From TMP-7 sp038212445 (GTDB lineage Bacteria; Acidobacteriota; Terriglobia; Bryobacterales; Bryobacteraceae): a stretch of 64,000 bases of DNA. The position numbers and the translations under genes are program-made. Positions 52,156-61,193 of the stretch are shown piece by piece (the first letter of the stretch is position 1; the number at the start of each line of letters is the position of its first letter). The notes below the pieces were generated by a model, which was not told the origin of the DNA, did not search any database, and worked only from the letters and a program-made list of their open reading frames with translations. Location: positions 1 through 64,000 of the forward strand of contig JBBQUM010000011.1 of NCBI GenBank assembly GCA_038212445.1, in the 5' to 3' direction.

Positions 52156-52992
52156 CTAACGCTCGGCTTGATTGGGAATGTTGCCGAGGCCATAGTAACG
52201 GCCCTGCATCGTCGACCCGCTTACCGTCACCACCCTTATGCCCGAAGGATCCGGCCCCAGCGGCTTTCCTACCGGCCCTGTCGTGACCATCTTTAGACCA
52301 GCCGCTCCGCCGTACGCGTTGCGGTGATAATGGCCCGCAAACACATTCTTCACACCACTCTGGCTGAGCATATCGAGAAAGCGCGTCCGAGTTGCCAGCG
52401 GGATATTGAAGTACTGATCGGGTTCGTCCGCCTTCTCCAGGAAGAAGGGAATGTGCTGAAAGACCGCTACGCTCGCCACTCCACCCTGCCGAATTTTCTG
52501 AAGCTCGACCTTGAGCCACGCCTCTTGCGCTTTCGCCTCCTCCGGCACCTTGTCCGGATGCTGGATCAGGCTTGAGTCGAGAACAATCCCGGTAAATTCA
52601 GCGGTATGGAAGACATAGTAGTCGCGCCCAAACTTCTCGCGATACCGGGCCAGCGACTCGGGCGTCGGCTCATTGCCAACGTCGTGATTGCCAGCTACGT
52701 TGTAAATAGGAATTGACCGGTCGAGCTTGGCGGCAATTCGTAAATACTCTGCCGCTTGCTCCGCATCCCCGGGGCGATTGATGAGATCGCCGCACACCAC
52801 TACGAAAGCCGGTTTCAGCCGGTTCGCACTAGCGATGGCAAACTCGAAATTGGCCGACTCCTGGGCGAAGTCCTTATTGTCGGTATTCATTCCGAACTGC
52901 GGATCCGACATCTGTACGAAGAACAGATCCGCAGCCGGGAGGTATCCGAAAGTCAGCAGCGCGGCAAGCGCCCATCGCCGCAGGAGTCGCAT
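52156..52992 (-). CDS. Secreted calcineurin-like metallophosphoesterase (CPPED1-like)
   Basis: A 278-residue protein with a signal peptide (about 1-20). Metal-binding motifs are MSDPQFGM, VVCGDLINRPGD, VAGNHDVG, FQHIPFF and FAGHYHRN. The first motif has Gln where His is common, as in CPPED1-like enzymes. It is likely a periplasmic phosphatase of unknown substrate. It lies 15 bp after the Oar-like gene in the same direction, so they may be cotranscribed. Confidence 0.87.
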   Translation of the reverse strand: MRLLRRWALAALLTFGYLPAADLFFVQMSDPQFGMNTDNKDFAQESANFEFAIASANRLKPAFVVVCGDLINRPGDAEQAAEYLRIAAKLDRSIPIYNVAGNHDVGNEPTPESLARYREKFGRDYYVFHTAEFTGIVLDSSLIQHPDKVPEEAKAQEAWLKVELQKIRQGGVASVAVFQHIPFFLEKADEPDQYFNIPLATRTRFLDMLSQSGVKNVFAGHYHRNAYGGAAGLKMVTTGPVGKPLGPDPSGIRVVTVSGSTMQGRYYGLGNIPNQAER

Positions 52993-53007
52993 CTCCTGAG
53001 GATAACC

Positions 53008-56000
53008 TCAGAACGCGAAACGTAGCCCGAGTTGGAGTTGTCGCATCTCACGCGCCGTCGTAATCTGCCCGAAGTTGGCCGAGGTCAGCGTTGAATTGGG
53101 AGCGTTGAGACTCACCATATTGAAGAAGTTCGTAAACTCGGCGCGGAATTGCAGTTTCATCCGCTCCCGAATCGCGAAATCCCGGAACAAGCCCATGTCG
53201 ATGTTGCGGTACCCGGGTGCATCCATCAGATTGCGTGCCGACGTTCCGTCGGTGCCGGTTGGATTCGCAACAAACGCTGCAGTATTGAACCATTTCGCCG
53301 TGGTTTCAGCGCGTGTGCGGTTCGCGTCCAGGAATGGATTCGCTATGACGTTCGCGCGGTCGTTGCTCACGCCGTCCAGATTGTTGTCCTTGCCGGAACT
53401 AACGGTAAACGGCAGTCCGCTGGCCAGATTGACGATCGGTGACAGTTTCCAGCCGTTCAGGACGTGCTTTACGAGCGGATTCTTGCCGCTGTAGTAGCTG
53501 ATGTCCCAAATTACGGCTGCGACGAAGTTGTGCCGCTGATCGTAATCCGACCGGCCATGTTCGAGTGCCAGGTTGTAAAAGTCCTGCGCCCCGCCACTGG
53601 TGGAGGCGCCATCCATTTGCGCGCTCGAGAGCGACTTGCTGAACGTGTAGAATCCGGTGAAGCTCAGATGGCGCGACATCGTCTTCTTGGCTTGCAACTG
53701 CAATGCGTGATACGAAGCCGTTCCATTGGACTGCATCATGTTGATCGTTGACAGATTGCCATTGCCGTAAGGCCGGCGGCTGTTGAAATTCGAACTCGTC
53801 GCGGTGCTGGTGAGGATCGGATAATTTATGTCCGGCGAGTATGCCAGGTGATGGCTCAGTGTGCCGACGTACCCGGCGGAGATACTCAGGCCCTTCGACA
53901 GTTGGCGCTGGATCGTAAAGTTGAACTGGTAGCTCAACGGCCACTTGAAGTTGAGATCGATGGGAAGCAGGCCGGCCGGAAGAATAAAACGGGCGGTCGC
54001 CGGGGAGTACTCGTACGGGAACGGCGAAACGCCTCCCGGGAGATTGGCATATGGATGTGTCAACGAGGCCACGTTGCTGAACTGCTGACGGACCGCGAAG
54101 GGCTGCGAATTCTCAACCGTGCCCCAGCCGTTGCCGGAGACACTGCCGTAGAAAATTCCGCCGCCGGCGCGAATCGCTGTCTTGCCGTCGCCAAACGGAT
54201 CCCATGCAAACCCGATCCGGGGCGAGAAGTGATTCTTACGCACCGGGACTACGCCGCGCTCCACACCTTTGTCGCCAACTACCAGGATTCCCTGGGGCGC
54301 GTTCGGCAGAACCGTCGATTGCTGTCCGGGAACAAAGGTCAGTTCCCGGTTCTGCGGATCGGTGGGAGGCGTCTGAATGTCGTAGCGCAAACCCAGATTG
54401 AGCGTCAGGCGGGGATGAATCTTGAAGTCGTCCTGAACGAATAGGCCCGTCTGCCAGAAGTTGTAAAGGGCCGTCTCGGGAGCGTCCTGATTCATCGTTA
54501 CCGGCAAGCCAAGCAGGAAGTCGGCGAACGCATCGCCCTGATTCGTCTTGGGTCCAGTCTTTGCCCCGGTGAAGCTAAAAACACCGTAGTTATTGAGCAG
54601 GGTCTGCTGGATGTCCTTCGAGAGGCTGAGATCCCCGCCCATGCGCAGCGAGTGCCGTCCCTTCGTATAGCTCACCACGTCACGGAAGCTATAGACGTTG
54701 TCTCCCGCAACCGGGCCCGCGATCGACTGTCCAAAAGTGAAATAGCCCGTCACCGCGATCTGCGGCAGGTTCGGGGGACCTTGAATCGCAAAGTCAGAGC
54801 CGAAATCGCGCAGCGACTGCGCCGGCACATTCGTCCGTCCGCCAAAATAACGCGTGTAACTCAGCCATGTCTGATTCACTAAAACGGGCGTCGCCGTCCA
54901 CGTGTAAGTCGCGTTCGCATTCTGCTGGCGCCAGTCGTAGGCTTGTATGCTCCACGGCAAATTTCCCGCCGGCTGAATCGAGTTCTTGCCTGCCGTGGTG
55001 TAGTAACTGGCCGACAAGCGCTGTGAGTCCGTAACCAGATGGTCCACTTTGATCAGAAACTCGTCAGTATTGTAAGGACTCGGCACCTGGCCCTGGTAGA
55101 CGTTGTTGGGCAGGTTAGCCAGCGGCAGGTTCTTGTTGATGATGTTGAGCGCGGTGGGATCGATTCTTGAAGTGGGTATGACGTTGCCGGCAAACTGCAG
55201 GCCCGTCGTGGGATCGATGATCGGCTTGGTGGTCGCCGAGAAATTTCCGCCTCGTTGATCGGCCGTCGGCACCACCGCTGAACTCAGAAAACTCGTGGTC
55301 GTCTGCCGCAGTCCCGAGTACGTTCCAAAGAAAAAGGTCTTGTTCTTGATGATCGGACCGCCAAACGCTCCACCGAATTGATTGCGATGGAGCGGAGGCT
55401 TCACCAGCGCGTTATAAGTGTTCGCGTTCAGGTTTGTGTTGCGCAAAAACTCAAACAGCGACCCATGGTAGTCGTTGGTGCCGGACTTCGTGATCACGTT
55501 GATCACGCCGTTGCCAAAGCGCCCGTACTCCGCGCTGTAGTTGTTGGTGTCGACGCGGAATTCCTCAATCGCGTCCGGATTCGGCGGCGTGTTGCCGGTG
55601 TTCCGTAGCGACGAGACGTTCGAACCACCGTCCAGATAATAGTTCACCGAGCCCATCGTGGCGTCCGAGCCGCCATTGATAAAGGTTCGTTGCGCAGGGA
55701 AACCCAGGGCGATGGCGTTGCCGGTGTTCTGCACGCCCGGTGTTAGTGCGAGCAGCGAGTAGACTGACCGGTTCACCAGCGGCAAGGTTGTGATCTGCTC
55801 GCTGTTGACCGTTTGGCTGACGCTCGAATCAACCGTATTGACTACCGGAGCGCCTCCTTCCACGGTAACCGTGCTGGTTGTCTCACCAATCTCCAAGTGT
55901 GCATCGATGCGTGCGCCCTGCCCAACTTGCAGCGTCACGCCCGTTTGCCGGAAGGTCTTGAATCCCGGACTGGTCACTTCGACCTGATAGTTGCCAGGGG

Positions 56001-56217
56001 GTAGAAAGTCAACGCGATATTCGCCCTGGTCGTTGGTTTGAACCGTACGGGTCAGTCCGGTCTCGGCGTTGCGCACCGTCACCTGGGTGTTTACCATCGT
56101 GAGACCCTGGCTATCCTGGACGCTGCCGAGGACGCTGCCAGTGGTCTGTTGGGCTTGGAGGTTGGACAGCAGGGCTGCCAGAAGGAAAAGCAATGAGGTG
56201 GCAATGCGACGTTGCAT
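53008..56217 (-). CDS. Oar-like TonB-dependent outer membrane protein
   Basis: A 1069-residue protein. A signal peptide (MQRRIATSLLFLLAALLSNL) precedes a carboxypeptidase-regulatory-like domain (about 25-110: GSVQDSQGLTMVNTQVTVRN). A plug domain with INGGSDATMGSVNYYLDGGS and FRVDTNNYSAEYGRFGNGVI follows, then a large beta-barrel ending LQLGLRFAF. ATG 56217 has GGGAG nine bases upstream; the frame runs open to 56304. It shares the plan of the receptor at 27910 but is only distantly similar. Confidence 0.92.
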   Translation of the reverse strand: MQRRIATSLLFLLAALLSNLQAQQTTGSVLGSVQDSQGLTMVNTQVTVRNAETGLTRTVQTNDQGEYRVDFLPPGNYQVEVTSPGFKTFRQTGVTLQVGQGARIDAHLEIGETTSTVTVEGGAPVVNTVDSSVSQTVNSEQITTLPLVNRSVYSLLALTPGVQNTGNAIALGFPAQRTFINGGSDATMGSVNYYLDGGSNVSSLRNTGNTPPNPDAIEEFRVDTNNYSAEYGRFGNGVINVITKSGTNDYHGSLFEFLRNTNLNANTYNALVKPPLHRNQFGGAFGGPIIKNKTFFFGTYSGLRQTTTSFLSSAVVPTADQRGGNFSATTKPIIDPTTGLQFAGNVIPTSRIDPTALNIINKNLPLANLPNNVYQGQVPSPYNTDEFLIKVDHLVTDSQRLSASYYTTAGKNSIQPAGNLPWSIQAYDWRQQNANATYTWTATPVLVNQTWLSYTRYFGGRTNVPAQSLRDFGSDFAIQGPPNLPQIAVTGYFTFGQSIAGPVAGDNVYSFRDVVSYTKGRHSLRMGGDLSLSKDIQQTLLNNYGVFSFTGAKTGPKTNQGDAFADFLLGLPVTMNQDAPETALYNFWQTGLFVQDDFKIHPRLTLNLGLRYDIQTPPTDPQNRELTFVPGQQSTVLPNAPQGILVVGDKGVERGVVPVRKNHFSPRIGFAWDPFGDGKTAIRAGGGIFYGSVSGNGWGTVENSQPFAVRQQFSNVASLTHPYANLPGGVSPFPYEYSPATARFILPAGLLPIDLNFKWPLSYQFNFTIQRQLSKGLSISAGYVGTLSHHLAYSPDINYPILTSTATSSNFNSRRPYGNGNLSTINMMQSNGTASYHALQLQAKKTMSRHLSFTGFYTFSKSLSSAQMDGASTSGGAQDFYNLALEHGRSDYDQRHNFVAAVIWDISYYSGKNPLVKHVLNGWKLSPIVNLASGLPFTVSSGKDNNLDGVSNDRANVIANPFLDANRTRAETTAKWFNTAAFVANPTGTDGTSARNLMDAPGYRNIDMGLFRDFAIRERMKLQFRAEFTNFFNMVSLNAPNSTLTSANFGQITTAREMRQLQLGLRFAF

Positions 56218-56304
56218 AGAAAGCACTCCCTGGAACTTAAATCCACAATAGCCCAGAGTGAAAAGTTTTGCAAACGTTTCCGAAATTTGGCTTAGCAGTG
56301 TCAT

Positions 56305-57082
56305 TAAGCTGTGCTGCGCGAACGGGACTTATGGGACGGGCGACGCGCCCGCACTGACAAGATTCTGTCCTCTCGCGCCAACTTCTCATCCGTCTGAAGA
56401 ACCGGCAGTTCGCGCGTTGCCACACTGGCCTCGCAGCTTCCTGCCCTGGTGACAAGTCGCCTGATCATGACCGCTATCACTTCAACCTTCCCCGACGGAA
56501 CCCGCCGAAATACCGCTTGGTCCGCGTTGACTTGACAATCCCACTCGCCGCACGCCGCCTTCACGGACGCCAGTCCATCGGCGGACAACCTGAACCAAGT
56601 CGTGAAGAACTCGACGCTTATCCGCGAGAACTTGGACCGGGGGCTCAATCGCTCGAACCAGATCATGGGAACCTTCATTCGCCAGCACCACAAGCCGAAA
56701 GCTTGTAGGAGCGCGCGACCTCCGCTGGCGGTCGCATCCAAATAACCACATTCGTACGCACTCTCCAGTCGCGAGGAGCGGGCCGAGACACGAGCGTTGC
56801 GACCGGCTGGAGAATCTTGTTCCTGAAGGGGCATCAGGCGTGCAATAGCAATCGCAGCGCCACAGGAAATGGCCCGCGAATCCGCATTTTTGAGTCTAAA
56901 AAAAACGCAATCATAAACGGCGAAAAATTAAATTCGTCACTCTAACCCCATTTATTTCTAAAGCGTTATGCGCGGACGCGGTTCCTCGCAACCCCCCTCG
57001 ATTTAGTGAGCCTACAAATATCTTGGGGGCAGGAAGAGGTTGTGCGCGCGGCCTCTTAACCACTCACGAGGAGGATATTCAA
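56305..57082. other. Intergenic region without a supported gene
   Basis: About 780 bp between the Oar-like gene and the small peptide ORF. ORFs on both strands between 56304 and 56834 have no recognisable domain. One plus-strand frame near 56565-56710 reads protein-like (LNQVVKNSTLIRENLDRGLN) but lacks a start codon, so a gene remnant is possible. The part from 56880 to 57060 is clearly AT-richer than the rest and probably carries the promoter of the CHAT array. I cannot place hexamers with confidence. Confidence 0.45.
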
Positions 57083-57127
57083 ATGGATCCGATCATCTTC
57101 ATCCCGATTCCGCCGTTCGGTCTGTAA
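57083..57127 (+). CDS. 14-residue ORF with ideal Shine-Dalgarno (leader peptide or micropeptide)
   Basis: The ORF encodes MDPIIFIPIPPFGL, a hydrophobic peptide with four Ile and four Pro. AGGAGG (57069-57074) lies 8 nt before the ATG, the best ribosome-binding site in the window. Codons are those preferred by neighbouring genes. A 13-bp hairpin begins 8 nt after the stop. It stands 128 bp before the CHAT gene on the same strand. I know no family for it. It could be an attenuator leader peptide, or a small product sensed or cleaved by the CHAT protein. Confidence 0.6.
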   Translation: MDPIIFIPIPPFGL

Positions 57128-57146
57128 GCGTTGTGGCAGCCGAATG
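57114..57146 (+). promoter_or_regulatory. Possible anti-terminator pairing in the CHAT-operon leader
   Basis: The end of the small ORF (57114-57124) can pair with 57137-57146: two outer pairs including one G-U, five Watson-Crick pairs, one bulged U and three more pairs, with a 12-nt loop. The partner segment is the left arm of the downstream hairpin, so the two structures exclude each other. This is the layout of a translation-controlled attenuator. It is read by eye and not energy-calculated. Confidence 0.4.
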
Positions 57147-57172
57147 TCTTGCTATTTCGGACATTCGGCTGC
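57136..57172 (+). terminator. Terminator-like hairpin before the CHAT gene
   Basis: Perfect 13-bp arms (57136-57148 and 57160-57172) enclose an 11-nt loop; the following bases TATTCTAAGTTT are only partly T-rich. It lies between the 14-codon ORF and the CHAT gene, so it either ends a small separate transcript or works as a conditional terminator. Confidence 0.6.
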
Positions 57173-57255
57173 TATTCTAAGTTTCCGGGTACCATGCGAT
57201 TGCCCTGATACCCCTCATTTGAGTCGCCACGACTCATCCAAGAATCGACATTTCA

Positions 57256-59754
57256 ATGCAAAAGTCAGCCCTTGCGGCTGCTTTGATCCTCGCTTTCTGT
57301 ACGCAAAGCCGGGTCGTGCGGCGTTCCGACGATCCAATCCCGCCGGTTTGGCGGGACATGCTGCGGAACGCCTACACCGTACTCGCCGCCGGCAAGCCCG
57401 GCGACGCGCTCAAGATCTATGAGCAGGTGTACGCCGAGGCGAGCCGCGCCAAACAAAATCACGCCGCCAGCGTTGCGCTGACCAGCGCCGCTGGCTGCGA
57501 GATGTCCCTGATGCGCTACCGGGACGCTCTCCGTCTTCTGTATAAAGGCCGCCAGCAGGCTGAGGAGCATTCCGACTGCGCCACCCTGGCATTGATCGAG
57601 GGGAACATTTCCTCCATTCACGTCGAGTTGGGTGACGTTGCCGGCGCACTGCCCGGCGCCGAACGCGTCGTCCAACTCCGTCCCTGTATGCCAAGCGTCC
57701 TCAACCGGGCACAGGCACTTCTTCATCTCGGGCGGCTTCAGTCCATCCGGCGAAACCGTGAGGTTGCGATTCAATTATTCCGAACTGCTTTGGACGAAAT
57801 CCGCGCGGCCGAAACGTCGAGTTCAAGCCCGGGAGCAAATCAGCGAAACGAACCCAATGGCAGGTTCGAGCTTCGTTTTGTTCGAGGTCTGGCCGCGTCT
57901 GCCCTCGACCGGCTTGGCACTGAATTGATAGAGGAGAACCCGGTTGCAGCCGAGGAGGCCCTCTCTGTTTCCTACCGTTACCGAAGGCTCGACGGCGGCG
58001 CCGATCTGTACCTGTCGCTCTACCAACTGGCCAAGTTGAAACTCGCCCAACATGATTACCCCTTTGCGCTGCGACTGATTGATTCGGCTATCGCCACCGC
58101 GCCCGGAACGCGATTGCCGGGGTATCTCCTGTTTCACCTTCGCGGCCGGATCCTTCTTGCTGCGGGAGACCTTGAGAACGCTGTAGTCGAGTTCCGCCGT
58201 GCTACTCGGGAGGCGGCACGATGGCGCGCCGGAATTGTCCATAGCGACCGCTTCCTTACTTCCACCGACGCGACACTACAGGAAGTCTACGATTCGCTAA
58301 TCGAGTCGGTGGCCGAGCTTCACCAACGTACCGGACGTCCAGAACTGCTCGCAGAGGCGTGGGAGGCCGCGGAGACCAATCGCGCGGCGGGCCTTCGGTT
58401 CGGTCTCAATAACGTTCCTTTGTCGATAAAAGTCGATACGGAGTACTGGGAAACCCTCACCCTTTTGCGGGTAGCGGAAGCGCGCTCCTTTGCGGGAGAT
58501 GAGTCGTTAAAGTCTAATGAAGTAAGCAAGTTGCGGCTCATGCTCGCCGATTTCGAGTCGCGCGCAGCAGTTTCTTTTCAGCATAAATTCCCTAGTTTTA
58601 TTGAGAACAAATCCGCGAATTCTCCACTTCTTTCAGTTCGGAGGCGATTAGGCAAGTCTGAAACGTTCATGAGCTTTCATCTAGGTCAGCAGGACTCTTA
58701 CCGGTGGACCATCACTCGCCAGACGATTCAAGTCGTAAGATTGCCCGCACGGTCCGAGATCGAGTCGCTTTCTTCTCGATTCCGCGCCTCCGTCGAACAG
58801 AGTCATCCGGACGCCAGTCTTCTTGGACGTCAGCTTTACCAGATCCTGTTCGGCGAGACGGCGGCTAGCCTGCCGCCCAATTGGTTCCTCGCGCTGGAGG
58901 GGCCGCTGTTTCAGGTTCCTCTCGCAGCTCTGGTGACCGGCATCTCCGACGGACACCCCCAATTCCTCATTCAGAGGAATTCGATTGAAGTCGTCCCGGG
59001 AGCCTGGGCGCTGGGTGAGAAGAGAACACGCGCTACCGGGATCTTCCTGGGAGTGGGCGATGCAGTCTACAACCGTGCGGATACGCGGTTTGTCCGCAAT
59101 CGGGGCACATCGCTGGCGATTCCCAATTGGTTGCTGGCGTTCGGCGGAACAAACGACTTGCAGGAACTCCCGCGCCTCATTGGGAGCGGCCGCGAAGTCG
59201 AAAAGTGCGCGCGTCGCTGGAGTGGCCCTGTCCAAATTCTGTCGGGTTCAGCCGTGACCCGCGACCGCTTTCTCGACGCGCTGAAGGCCCGCCCGGCCGT
59301 GATACACATTGCCGCCCACTTCGCTCCCTCGCGGCAGAGCCAGGATGAGACGCTTGTCGTGCTCAGCCTTCAACCCTATGCGCGGATTTTCGACCTGCTG
59401 ACGACCAGTGACGTGTCTATCCTCTCGCTATCCGGCTCAACCGTGGTTCTGAGCGGGTGCAGTTCCGCCAGTGGCCGTTCTCTGGCAGGCGCCGGCTTGC
59501 TTGGCCTGACACGGGCCTTTCTGTCAGCCGGCGCCACCTCTGTCATCGCCAGCCACTGGGCGACGCCTGACGATTCGGGAGACATGTTTACAAGTTTCTA
59601 TGGCCATCTCAGTGCGACACCCGCAGAGAGTCCGGCCGGCGCCCTTCGCGCCGCCCAACTGGATATGCTCCACAGCTCGTCCTGGAGATCCGCACCCCGC
59701 TACTGGGCAGCTTTTCAACTTACAGGAAGGAGCCGCAATGAGCCTGGGTCTTGA
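57256..59754 (+). CDS. Exported TPR-CHAT caspase-like protease
   Basis: An 832-residue protein. Residues 1-16 are a signal-like segment (MQKSALAAALILAFCT). TPR-type helical repeats (about 30-330) lead into a C-terminal CHAT domain (about 530-820). The clan CD dyad is His688 in VIHIAAHFAP and Cys735 in VVLSGCSSASG; LLGLTRAFLSAGATSVIASH is the usual CHAT continuation. CHAT proteins are caspase-like peptidases activated through their repeat domains. Export would place it in the periplasm or at the membrane. It has no good Shine-Dalgarno, and a 7-bp hairpin (57220-57236) lies just upstream. Its end overlaps the sigma factor gene by 17 bp. Confidence 0.88.
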   Translation: MQKSALAAALILAFCTQSRVVRRSDDPIPPVWRDMLRNAYTVLAAGKPGDALKIYEQVYAEASRAKQNHAASVALTSAAGCEMSLMRYRDALRLLYKGRQQAEEHSDCATLALIEGNISSIHVELGDVAGALPGAERVVQLRPCMPSVLNRAQALLHLGRLQSIRRNREVAIQLFRTALDEIRAAETSSSSPGANQRNEPNGRFELRFVRGLAASALDRLGTELIEENPVAAEEALSVSYRYRRLDGGADLYLSLYQLAKLKLAQHDYPFALRLIDSAIATAPGTRLPGYLLFHLRGRILLAAGDLENAVVEFRRATREAARWRAGIVHSDRFLTSTDATLQEVYDSLIESVAELHQRTGRPELLAEAWEAAETNRAAGLRFGLNNVPLSIKVDTEYWETLTLLRVAEARSFAGDESLKSNEVSKLRLMLADFESRAAVSFQHKFPSFIENKSANSPLLSVRRRLGKSETFMSFHLGQQDSYRWTITRQTIQVVRLPARSEIESLSSRFRASVEQSHPDASLLGRQLYQILFGETAASLPPNWFLALEGPLFQVPLAALVTGISDGHPQFLIQRNSIEVVPGAWALGEKRTRATGIFLGVGDAVYNRADTRFVRNRGTSLAIPNWLLAFGGTNDLQELPRLIGSGREVEKCARRWSGPVQILSGSAVTRDRFLDALKARPAVIHIAAHFAPSRQSQDETLVVLSLQPYARIFDLLTTSDVSILSLSGSTVVLSGCSSASGRSLAGAGLLGLTRAFLSAGATSVIASHWATPDDSGDMFTSFYGHLSATPAESPAGALRAAQLDMLHSSSWRSAPRYWAAFQLTGRSRNEPGS

Positions 59755-60403
59755 CAGCGTACCTCGCGAGGAACTCGAGGAAGGTCCGCGCGAGACGGCG
59801 CACGTCGACTGGGAGTTGCTCATCAGCCGCGTACGCTCCGGTGACCCCGAAGGACTCGACCAACTCTACCGGCTCTTCGCACGGGGAATCCGCTTTCATA
59901 TCTGCCGCCAGATGGGGCCGCTCGAACTCGATGACAAAGTCCACGATACCTTCCTGGTGATCGTCGACGCCATCCGTACTGCGGACCTCCGTGAACCTGA
60001 CCGTCTAATGGGTTTCATTCGGACCATCGTTCGCCGCCAAATCTCCGCCTACATCACCGCTCACATCCAAAAACGGCGAGACGAGGTGGAACTCGACGGC
60101 AGTGTCCGCCTGCGTACAGTGATGGGGAATCCCGAACAGACGGCGATATCCCGTGAGGCCCGAACCCTGATTGAGGCGGTTCTCGACAGGATGAACCGGC
60201 GCGACCGGGAAATCCTGACGCGCTTCTACCTGTATGAGCAGCCGCAGGAGCAAATTTGCGAGGATATGAGCCTGAGCGATACCCAGTTCCGGCTCCTAAA
60301 GTCTCGCGCTAAGTCCCGTTTTGGGGAAATCGGGAAGAAAAATGTGCAACAAAAAGCCCTAAGCGCACTTTTTATGAGAACTTCCGCGACTGCTCTGCAC
60401 TAA
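59738..60403 (+). CDS. Sigma-70-family (ECF-like) RNA polymerase sigma factor
   Basis: A 221-residue sigma factor. Region 2 (about 25-100) has DWELLISRVRSGDPEGLDQL, LDDKVHDTFLVIVDAIR and RLMGFIRTIVRRQ; region 4 (about 145-200) has LDRMNRRDREILTRFYLYEQ and MSLSDTQFRLLKSRAKSRF. There is no region 3, as in ECF factors. ATG 59738 is chosen for its AGGAAGGAG ribosome-binding site, placing the start inside the end of the CHAT gene; the frame is open further upstream. Coupling to the CHAT gene and to the zinc-finger gene behind it suggests one regulatory module. Confidence 0.88.
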   Translation: MSLGLDSVPREELEEGPRETAHVDWELLISRVRSGDPEGLDQLYRLFARGIRFHICRQMGPLELDDKVHDTFLVIVDAIRTADLREPDRLMGFIRTIVRRQISAYITAHIQKRRDEVELDGSVRLRTVMGNPEQTAISREARTLIEAVLDRMNRRDREILTRFYLYEQPQEQICEDMSLSDTQFRLLKSRAKSRFGEIGKKNVQQKALSALFMRTSATALH

Positions 60404-60464
60404 TACATCAAGACGTGTTCAAGTACCAGACTGGAGCTCAACGGCGCCCAGCAAGGAGGTTTTG

Positions 60465-61085
60465 ATGTCTACCACTTCGGTTGCCCGTCACCCAACGGAC
60501 GATGCGCTCGAGTTGTACGCTTTGGGCCGGCTGTTTGAAGCCGATCTGGAAGTTTTGGAAATCCATCTACTGGTCTGCTCCGAGTGTCAGGAACGCTGCG
60601 TCGAAGTCGACAAGTACGTTGCGGTGATGAAGGATGTCTGCCGCCAGACGCCCGCGCTCCCCATCAAACTGCCCCGGCCCGCATTTGTCACAAATCCCCT
60701 GAGATTACCGGCGCCTGTTTGGGCTGGCGCGCTCGCCGCAGGCCTCATGGTGCTCGCCCTTCCCCTACTCAACCACTCAACCACTGCGCCTACCGGAGGC
60801 GAAACTGAACTCAACCTGGTAGCCTCCCGGGGTGGCGAGAGCGTGGAGACCGCTGGCGGTCCACTGCGTTTGAAGATCGACACTGCCGACCTGGCGCCTT
60901 TTCCTTCCTATGTGATTACGGTGGTTTCAGCGTCCGGAGCGCAGATCATCTCTTCCACTGTGACTCCGCAAGGCCGGCACCTTACTCTGCGAATCCCACA
61001 GGCTCCCGCCAGTGGCTCTTACTGGGTCCGGGTTAATGGACCTGAAGGCCAACCGGTGAGAGAATTCTCACTGCGCTTGAAATAG
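60465..61085 (+). CDS. Membrane zinc-finger protein, putative anti-sigma factor
   Basis: A 206-residue protein. The N-terminal cytoplasmic part carries the anti-sigma zinc motif His34-x3-Cys38-x2-Cys41 (HLLVCSECQERC). One membrane helix (about 82-102) follows, then a beta-rich C-terminal domain of about 100 residues on the outer side (LRLKIDTADLAPFPSYVITV; GSYWVRVNGPEGQPVREFSL). This plan fits a membrane anti-sigma factor for the sigma factor encoded 61 bp upstream. AAGGAGGT stands just before ATG 60465. The outer domain is where a periplasmic protease would act. Confidence 0.82.
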   Translation: MSTTSVARHPTDDALELYALGRLFEADLEVLEIHLLVCSECQERCVEVDKYVAVMKDVCRQTPALPIKLPRPAFVTNPLRLPAPVWAGALAAGLMVLALPLLNHSTTAPTGGETELNLVASRGGESVETAGGPLRLKIDTADLAPFPSYVITVVSASGAQIISSTVTPQGRHLTLRIPQAPASGSYWVRVNGPEGQPVREFSLRLK

Positions 61086-61193
61086 ACTTTCCTGAAGTGC
61101 GTCCAAGCAGTCAGCGCGGTCGTCCGCGCGACTTGAAAAAACACGATATCGTCTAGGTGGAGTTTTTATCCGTTTGCCCTGTCCGCAAAGGAT

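Noticed and set aside
56304..56834. 176-residue minus-strand ORF upstream of the Oar-like gene
   Set aside because: Composition is atypical, there is no domain or Shine-Dalgarno, and competing ORFs on the other strand are equally unconvincing.
57083..59754. FxSxx-COOH-type peptide system with CHAT protein
   Set aside because: The peptide lacks the FxSxx ending and there is no radical SAM gene nearby, so this known system type does not fit.
61114..61129. GC-rich 6-bp hairpin with tetraloop as a terminator after the anti-sigma gene
   Set aside because: No T-run follows on either strand; at most it is a weak pause or RNA structure.
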